NCBI GenBank assembly: GCA_946480635.1
Contig: CAMLKV010000044.1
Span: 1-10,545, forward strand
Length of the DNA stretch: 10,545 bases
DNA from: an uncultured Flavobacterium sp.
GTDB lineage: Bacteria; Bacteroidota; Bacteroidia; Flavobacteriales; Flavobacteriaceae
Direction of reading: 5' to 3'
Both the position numbers and the translations under genes were made by a program. Within the stretch, counting starts at the first letter, position 1. Every line of letters begins with the position of its first letter. The notes beneath the pieces were generated by a model. The model searched no databases and was not told the origin of the DNA. It was given only the letters and a program-made list of their open reading frames with translations. Of the stretch, positions 1 through 4,743 are shown in pieces.

Positions 1-655
1 TTTTTCTAAATAACTGACTAACAAAATCTTTATCATCAACATCATTATACAATTTAGGAACCATAAAAATATGGTCAGTATCCTTAATTGATTTTAGTTG
101 TTTTAGAATTAATGTATTTACCAAAGGAATATCATCTATCCAAGTCAGTTTTTGATCTTCAAGATATTCGTAAAGTTTAATATTAGGAGCTACAATATCT
201 GAATACATAGAAACAACAAAATGTAGATCATCTTCAAATGAACTCTCTTTTTTATTCATGTAATTTTTATACAGTTCACTTTCCTTTACTTCGTCAAGTA
301 GAATTTGAATGTATTCATCGTTTACTTTCCAATTATTAACCTTACGGTTTTCCATTGCAATGGAAAGTGAATTACTTTCAGACAAAATATCTAAAACAGC
401 ATTATTTACAAACTTTAAATTGGGATTTTTTTCTTCTTTGGTAGCTAAATGCTTATTACGAGAAATTTCGATAAAAGCTTCTTCTTTATTTTTCATTTCT
501 ACCAGAGTAGAAATTAAAACAAGATATAAATCTTGAACATTTTCAATACTTTGAAATAAGAATTTTTCTTCTTTTTCAAGATTATCAGAATGATTTTGAT
601 GCATAGAATAAAGAGTTTGCATCACTTTTACTCGAATATGTCTTCTGTTTAGCAC
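1..655 (-). CDS. nusB: Transcription antitermination factor NusB, long Bacteroidota form (3' end beyond the window)
   Basis: NusB binds boxA RNA together with NusE (ribosomal protein S10) and supports antitermination of rRNA operons in the cytoplasm. Translation is open from a GTG at 655-653 to the left edge, 218 codons with no stop. The protein begins (M)LNRRHIRVKVMQTLYSMHQ, which matches the conserved N-terminal helix of NusB (an RR..R...MQ.LY pattern). I chose the GTG because it places that motif at the very N-terminus; the next ATG, at codon 12, would cut it. After about residue 25 comes a charged, helix-rich stretch rich in Lys and Glu. E. coli NusB is only about 139 residues, so this protein is already much longer. 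That agrees with the roughly 300-residue NusB proteins of Flavobacteria, in which the C-terminal NusB core would lie outside this window. The gene lies downstream of the broken dehydrogenase, separated by a hairpin. Identification rests on the N-terminus and the general resemblance. Confidence 0.85.
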   Translation of the reverse strand, partial: MLNRRHIRVKVMQTLYSMHQNHSDNLEKEEKFLFQSIENVQDLYLVLISTLVEMKNKEEAFIEISRNKHLATKEEKNPNLKFVNNAVLDILSESNSLSIAMENRKVNNWKVNDEYIQILLDEVKESELYKNYMNKKESSFEDDLHFVVSMYSDIVAPNIKLYEYLEDQKLTWIDDIPLVNTLILKQLKSIKDTDHIFMVPKLYNDVDDKDFVSQLFRK

Positions 656-679
656 TTATAAGAACTTTTAAAAATTAAT

Positions 680-704
680 GAAGCGAAAGAAATTCTTTCG
701 CTTC
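680..704 (-). terminator. Hairpin between the dehydrogenase and nusB, probable terminator
   Basis: GAAGCGAAAG and CTTTCGCTTC form a perfect 10-bp stem around a 5-base AAATT loop. The stem can extend by two A-T pairs, leaving a single base. Read on the minus strand, it lies about 70 bases after the dehydrogenase stop and is followed by a moderately T-rich tract (ATTAATTTTTAAAAG). The tail is weaker than at the other hairpins in this window. The hairpin also sits only 24 bases before the nusB start, so a role in the nusB leader is possible. Confidence 0.6.
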
Positions 705-774
705 ACAAAAATACAATTTTATTTAAACCTAGCTAGACTTCTAAGAAATTTAGCCAGAAGAAATTTTGACGCTA

Positions 775-1864
775 TTATTTAGCTAATTCTTTTTTTCTCA
801 AATCGATTCTGTTTTGAGCAATTTTGAATGCAGCTTCATGTGTTGTAATGTTATTAGCATCAGCATAATCGAAAATTTCTAAAGTAGTGTTATAGATATT
901 TTCTGTTTTACGCATAGCTTCTGCCTTATCATACTTAACGATTTCAGCATAAACATTGATAATACCACCAGCATTAATTAAGAAATCAGGAGCATATAAA
1001 ATTCCTTTATCTTTCAACATTTGACCGTGCTTAATTTCGTTAGCTAATTGGTTATTAGCAGCTCCGGCAATTACTTGAGCTTTTAATTTTCCAATTGTTT
1101 CATCATTAATTGTAGCACCTAATGCACATGGAGCATAAATATCGACATCTGCACTGTATAAATCGTCACCAGTAAAGATTTTAGCTCCATATTTGTTACC
1201 AATTTCTTTTAAACGATCTTCATTAATATCAGAAATTACAACTTTAGCCCCTTCAGCAGTTAAATAATCTACTAAAGTTTCACCAACGTGACCAATTCCT
1301 TGAACTAAAACTCTTTTTCCATCTAAATTATCTGAACCAAATTTATATTTAGCAGCAGCTTTCATTCCCATGTAAACTCCATAAGCAGTTACTGGGGAAG
1401 GGTTACCTGAACCACCAATTGATTCAGAAATACCAGTTACATGTTCAGTATATTTACGGATTAAATCCATATCGGCTGTTGTTGTTCCTACGTCTTCAGC
1501 AGTGATATATTTTCCGCTTAAAGAATTAACATACTGACCAAATTTAGCAATCATTTCAGGAGTTTTATCAACTTTAGAGTCTCCAATGATAACTGCTTTC
1601 CCACCTCCTAAATTTAATCCTGAGATAGCTGATTTATACGTCATCCCTCTTGACAAACGTAAAACATCGTTTAATGCTTCCCATTCGTTAGTATATTTCC
1701 ACATTCTTGTACCACCTAAAGCTGGTCCTAAAACTGTGTTATGGATTTAAACCAGTATCTTTGTCGTTACAAAAAACAATTTGTTCGTGATTATCAAATG
1801 ATAATTGTCCAAATACTGGGTCAATTTTGTGAAGCTCACTAGCTTTTAAAGATTCAGTAATCAT
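775..1864 (-). pseudogene. Glu/Leu/Phe/Val (leucine-type) dehydrogenase, frameshifted by an apparent 14-base deletion
   Basis: The intact family catalyses NAD-dependent oxidative deamination of leucine and related amino acids to 2-oxo acids, in the cytoplasm. Two open segments encode it. The first starts at ATG 1864 and encodes 41 codons (MITESLKASELHKIDP... to ...NDKDTGLNP) before a TAA at 1741-1739. The second is open from about 1748 in another frame, with its first ATG at 1704, and gives 309 residues to the stop at 775. The second segment carries the catalytic features: MTYK (Lys24 of the 309), GGGK (Lys36), AEDVGT (Asp71), the NAD-binding GIGHVG (136-141), then APCALGAT and NAGGIINV. Bacillus leucine dehydrogenase reads ...[20 protein letters not shown]; here the sequence goes from TGL to IHNTVLGPALGG with a frame change, so five residues are lost. 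Restoring them gives about 367 residues, a normal family length. The promoter upstream is intact, so transcription is likely. Re-initiation at 1704 would yield a protein lacking about 58 N-terminal residues, of doubtful activity. An assembly error cannot be excluded. Confidence 0.85.
1743..1750 (-). other. Frameshift/deletion junction in the dehydrogenase
   Basis: On the minus strand the junction reads GGTTTAAATCCATAACAC. Frame one gives Gly-Leu-Asn-Pro-stop. The next frame gives Ile-His-Asn-Thr and continues through the rest of the enzyme. The family expects Leu-Lys-Ala-Ile-Ile-(Gly/Ala)-Ile-His here. A loss of 14 bases between TTAAA and TCCAT explains both the missing residues and the exact frame offset (14 mod 3 = 2). 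The breakpoint is uncertain by a few bases because of the run of A. Confidence 0.8.
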
Positions 1865-1912
1865 ATTATAGTGTGTTTTTTTTTATTTTTATACTTTTTA
1901 AAAAAGTCGGTG

Positions 1913-1943
1913 CAAAATTACGCTTTAAATTAAAAGTTTGCAA
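1913..1943 (-). promoter_or_regulatory. Bacteroidota-type promoter of the dehydrogenase
   Basis: On the minus strand TTG (1943-1941), a 20-base spacer and TAATTTTG (1920-1913) match the Bacteroidota consensus of a -33 TTG and a -7 TAnnTTTG. Transcription should start near 1907, leaving a leader of about 43 bases before ATG 1864. The spacing equals that of the secDF promoter in this window. The match is by pattern only. Confidence 0.7.
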
Positions 1944-1956
1944 TAATAAGACAAAA

Positions 1957-1975
1957 TATTAATATAATATTAATA
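1957..1975. repeat. AT-only double palindrome between divergent genes
   Basis: TATTAATA occurs twice (1957-1964 and 1968-1975), separated by TAA. Each copy is its own reverse complement. The pair begins 14 bases upstream of the dehydrogenase -33 box, within the divergent intergenic region. It could be an operator, an A/T-rich activating element or simple AT-rich sequence; nothing here decides between them. Confidence 0.4.
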
Positions 1976-2064
1976 AATCAATAATTATACATTTATCAAC
2001 AAACACGATTATTAAATAAACTTTAAACAATAAAATTAACATTTCAGCCTCATTTATCATTAAA

Positions 2065-3825
2065 ATGAAAGAACTCAGTTACATAAACCATTATTTTCTA
2101 AAATACAAAACCCATTTTATTGGAGGTATTTTAATTACAATAATTGCACAATTTTTCTCACTTTATACTCCAGAATTAATTGGTGATTCGATTGCAGCCA
2201 TCGAATCACATATCAAATCTGACAGTTCTAATATAGAATCTGTAAAAAAAATACTACTTAACAATATTCTCTGGATAATAGTTACCACATTAATCGCTGG
2301 TATATTAACTTTTTTAATGCGACAAACATTAATAGTCATGTCACGCCATGTTGAATTTGATCTAAAAAATGAAGTATTTCAGCAATACGAAAGACTCAGT
2401 CAAAATTTTTACAAAAAAAATAGAACTGGTGATTTAATGAATAGAATCAGTGAAGATGTTGGCCGAGTTAGAATGTATGTTGGTCCCGCTGTAATGTATA
2501 CTATAAATACATTCATTAGATTTTCTGTTGTAATATTCTATATGTATAGAGTTTCCCCAAAGCTAACCTTTATTACACTTCTACCCTTACCTATCTTATC
2601 CTATTTTATATTCAAACTTAGCTCTGAAATCAATAAAAAGAGTACAGAGTTTCAAAAGAATCTTTCTGTACTTTCAAGCTTTTCACAAGAATTCTTTTCT
2701 GGCGTTAGGGTTATCAAATCGTATAGCATAGAAAACTATAAACAAGATGATTTTTCGAATCTTGCAATGGAAAGCAATGAAAAGAGCTTAAAATTAGCCA
2801 AAACACAAGCGTTTTTTGGCCCATTAATGTTATTACTAATAGGTATAAGTAACCTATTAATTATTTCAATAGGTGGTTTTATGTACATAAACGGTTCCAT
2901 TACAAATATTGGAGTAATAGCAAAGTTCATTTTATATATTAATATGTTGGTTTGGCCAGTTGCATCATTAGGATGGGTTTCCTCATTAGTTCAAGAAGCG
3001 GAAGCCTCACAAAAAAGGATTAATGAATTTTTAAAAATCGAACCAGATATCAAAAACGAAACTTCTACAAAAATGCAATTTGAAGGAGAGATTACATTTA
3101 AAAATGTATCTCTTATATATGAAGACACAAACATTAAAGCATTAGATAATATTTCCTTTGAAGTAAAAAAAGGAGAAACTTTGGCAATTATTGGAAGAAC
3201 GGGATCTGGAAAATCTACCATTCTATCTTTAATAAGTAGATTACATGATCCAACCTCTGGAGATGTAATAATTGACGGAATTGCACTTCCTAAAGCTAAC
3301 CTTGAAAGTTTAAGAAGTAGTATAGGAGTTGTACCACAAGATGCTTTTCTATTTTCTGATACAATTAAAAACAATATTAAATTTGGTAAAGAAAACGCGA
3401 CTGACGATGAAGTAATACAAGTTGCAAAATATGCAGATGTACACGAAAATATTATGAACTTCAAAGACAAATACGATACCATCCTTGGAGAAAGAGGAAT
3501 AACATTATCCGGAGGGCAAAAACAGAGGGTTTCGATTGCACGTGCTTTGATTAAAAATCCTGAAATTTTATTGCTTGATGACTGTTTATCAGCTGTTGAC
3601 ACAGAAACTGAAGAGGCTATTCTCAATAATTTAGAAATTGTTTGTAAAAACAAAACTACAATAATAGTCAGTCACAGAGTTTCATCTGCTAAAAATGCAA
3701 ACAAAATTATAGTTTTAGACAACGGTCAAATTACTCAACAAGGCTCTCATTATCAACTAGTAAGCCAAGATGGTTATTACAAAGAATTGTATTTAAAACA
3801 AATTGCAGAAAAAGAATTACTGTAA
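2065..3825 (+). CDS. ABC exporter half-transporter (fused membrane and ATPase domains)
   Basis: This is a 586-residue type IV (MsbA/BmrC-like) ABC exporter subunit of normal length, acting in the inner membrane as a dimer; the substrate cannot be read from the sequence. Six membrane segments lie at about residues 17-38, 68-86, 139-163, 165-185, 249-270 and 277-305. The ATPase follows: Walker A GRTGSGKST (377-385), Q-loop Gln425, signature LSGGQKQR (481-488), Walker B ILLLD (501-505), D-loop SAVD (508-511) and H-loop His537. The residue after Walker B is Asp506, where the catalytic Glu is usual. That change is typical of the degenerate site in heterodimeric exporters, yet no partner subunit is encoded in this window. 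The start at 2065 gives a sensible short cytoplasmic N-terminus. The gene diverges from the broken dehydrogenase. I recognised no convincing promoter for it in the 200 bases upstream. A DUF3276 gene follows 60 bases downstream in the same direction. Confidence 0.9.
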   Translation: MKELSYINHYFLKYKTHFIGGILITIIAQFFSLYTPELIGDSIAAIESHIKSDSSNIESVKKILLNNILWIIVTTLIAGILTFLMRQTLIVMSRHVEFDLKNEVFQQYERLSQNFYKKNRTGDLMNRISEDVGRVRMYVGPAVMYTINTFIRFSVVIFYMYRVSPKLTFITLLPLPILSYFIFKLSSEINKKSTEFQKNLSVLSSFSQEFFSGVRVIKSYSIENYKQDDFSNLAMESNEKSLKLAKTQAFFGPLMLLLIGISNLLIISIGGFMYINGSITNIGVIAKFILYINMLVWPVASLGWVSSLVQEAEASQKRINEFLKIEPDIKNETSTKMQFEGEITFKNVSLIYEDTNIKALDNISFEVKKGETLAIIGRTGSGKSTILSLISRLHDPTSGDVIIDGIALPKANLESLRSSIGVVPQDAFLFSDTIKNNIKFGKENATDDEVIQVAKYADVHENIMNFKDKYDTILGERGITLSGGQKQRVSIARALIKNPEILLLDDCLSAVDTETEEAILNNLEIVCKNKTTIIVSHRVSSAKNANKIIVLDNGQITQQGSHYQLVSQDGYYKELYLKQIAEKELL

Positions 3826-3829
3826 TTTT

Positions 3830-3860
3830 TTGTTTCGTACTGTTTTTTTTTACAAATTTG
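3830..3860 (+). promoter_or_regulatory. Possible promoter of the DUF3276 gene
   Basis: TTG (3830-3832), 20 bases and CAAATTTG (3853-3860) match the Bacteroidota promoter pattern except that the -7 box starts with C instead of T. It lies immediately after the ABC transporter stop and would give a leader of about 20 bases before ATG 3886. If real, the small gene can be expressed independently of the transporter. Confidence 0.45.
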
Positions 3861-3885
3861 GGAAACAATAAACCTATCTGATAGA

Positions 3886-4263
3886 ATGAATATGAACGAA
3901 CACGACATGTTAGAAAAAGAAGAAATTTTTTCTAAAGTTTTGCGTGCTGGAAGAAGAACCTACTTTTTTGATGTACGCTCAACAAAAGCTGATGATTATT
4001 ATGTAACCATTACAGAAAGTAAAAAATTTACTGAAGAAGATGGTTCATTTCATTTCAAAAAACATAAAATTTATCTGTACAAAGAAGATTTTTCTGCTTT
4101 TACTGATATCTTAGGGGAAATGACTGACTTTGTCCTTAAACAAAAAGGAGAAGAGGTAATTTCAGAAAGACATCAAAAAGATTTCAAAAAAGAATATTAT
4201 TCTGAGAAATCTGATGAAGAAACAAGAAACAACTTTACAGATATCGATTTTGACGATATTTAA
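3886..4263 (+). CDS. PUR-domain protein of the DUF3276 family
   Basis: This 125-residue protein resembles the DUF3276 family of Bacteroidota. That family is related to the PUR-alpha fold and to Borrelia BpuR, which bind single-stranded nucleic acid. Residues about 11-35 (EKEEIFSKVLRAGRRTYFFD) and 42-70 (DYYVTITESKKF, then HFKKHKIYLYKEDF) give the alternating beta-strand and basic/aromatic pattern of a PUR repeat. The last 30 or so residues are charged and end in an acidic tail (FTDIDFDDI), probably disordered. No signal peptide or membrane segment is visible, so it should be cytoplasmic. ATG 3886 was taken as the start; ATG codons at residues 3 and 8 are alternatives and leave the domain intact. 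A terminator follows directly. The target is unknown; RNA or single-stranded DNA binding is inferred from the family. Confidence 0.85.
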   Translation: MNMNEHDMLEKEEIFSKVLRAGRRTYFFDVRSTKADDYYVTITESKKFTEEDGSFHFKKHKIYLYKEDFSAFTDILGEMTDFVLKQKGEEVISERHQKDFKKEYYSEKSDEETRNNFTDIDFDDI

Positions 4264-4265
4264 AT

Positions 4266-4298
4266 AAAAAAGCCCAAATTAAAAATTTGGGCTTTTTT
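4266..4298. terminator. Bidirectional terminator between the DUF3276 gene and csaA
   Basis: AGCCCAAATT and AATTTGGGCT form a perfect 10-bp stem with an AAA loop, extended by A-T pairs to about 15 bp. It has a run of A on the left and a run of T on the right, so it works as a Rho-independent terminator on both strands. It lies between two convergent stop codons (4263 and 4299). Confidence 0.9.
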
Positions 4299-4637
4299 TT
4301 ATCCTATTCTTAGTCCATTTACAACTTTCATATCGCTCGTAAGCAACACAATATCATTATCTTCTCCCACAGAACCTAGAACAAGACATTCACTCATAAA
4401 TTTACCTATTTGCTTTTTAGGAAAATTAATCACAGCTATAATCTGCTTATTGATTAAATCATCTTTTGAATATCTTTTTGTGATTTGGGCAGATGACTTT
4501 TTAATACCTAATTCGCTTCCAAAATCGATTGTTAATTGAAATGCAGGCTTTCGAGCTTCAGGAAAATCGTTAACTTCAATGATAGTCCCTACTCGCATTT
4601 CAACGCGTTCAAATTCATCCCAACTTAATGTTTTCAT
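4299..4637 (-). CDS. csaA: CsaA-like tRNA-binding protein
   Basis: This 112-residue protein is a single OB-fold tRNA-binding domain, close to the usual CsaA length of about 110. CsaA is a small cytoplasmic dimer described as a tRNA-binding or chaperone-like protein; in Bacillus it has been linked to protein export. Visible family motifs are VEMRVGTI (12-19), ARKPAFQLTIDFG (28-40), SSAQITKRY (48-56) and the C-terminal NFPKKQIGKFMSECLVLG. The domain is the same type found at the ends of methionyl-tRNA and phenylalanyl-tRNA synthetases, but here it stands alone. ATG 4637 puts the domain at the N-terminus with a short MKTLSWDEF lead. It lies downstream of secDF on the same strand but beyond a terminator, so it needs its own promoter; I recognised no good one. 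The fold assignment is firm and the cellular role is not. Confidence 0.9.
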   Translation of the reverse strand: MKTLSWDEFERVEMRVGTIIEVNDFPEARKPAFQLTIDFGSELGIKKSSAQITKRYSKDDLINKQIIAVINFPKKQIGKFMSECLVLGSVGEDNDIVLLTSDMKVVNGLRIG

Positions 4638-4699
4638 ACGCTAGATTTTGACGGTCTAAAAACATTATTGCAGTAATTTTTGAATACTATAAAAGTAAA

Positions 4700-4721
4700 A
4701 AGTCCCGATTTCTCGGGACTT
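4700..4721 (-). terminator. Terminator of secDF
   Basis: AAGTCCCGA and TCGGGACTT form a perfect 9-bp stem around a 4-base loop. On the minus strand it lies 22 bases after the secDF stop and is followed by TTTTTACTTTT, giving the expected T tract. It separates secDF from csaA. Confidence 0.85.
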
Positions 4722-4743
4722 CAAATATAGTTTAAATCTAAGA

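Noticed and set aside
309..536. Plus-strand reading frame of 75 codons opposite nusB
   Set aside because: It is antisense to the nusB frame, which shows clear family sequence; no promoter or family resemblance supports the short frame.
706..713. TATTTTTG (minus strand) as a nusB -7 box
   Set aside because: It matches TAnnTTTG, but no TTG lies 17-23 bases upstream, and the start site would fall inside the hairpin. Too weak to list as a promoter.
1739..1760. Programmed ribosomal frameshift in the dehydrogenase
   Set aside because: A +1 shift at TTA-A would join the frames but still omit five conserved residues (the KAIIA segment in Bacillus). No stimulatory structure is evident and the family is not known for recoding. 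A deletion explains it better.
2991..3653. Long minus-strand reading frame of 220 codons opposite the ABC ATPase domain
   Set aside because: It lies entirely inside a clear ABC transporter gene, its product resembles no family I recognise, and an open antisense frame is common opposite conserved coding sequence.
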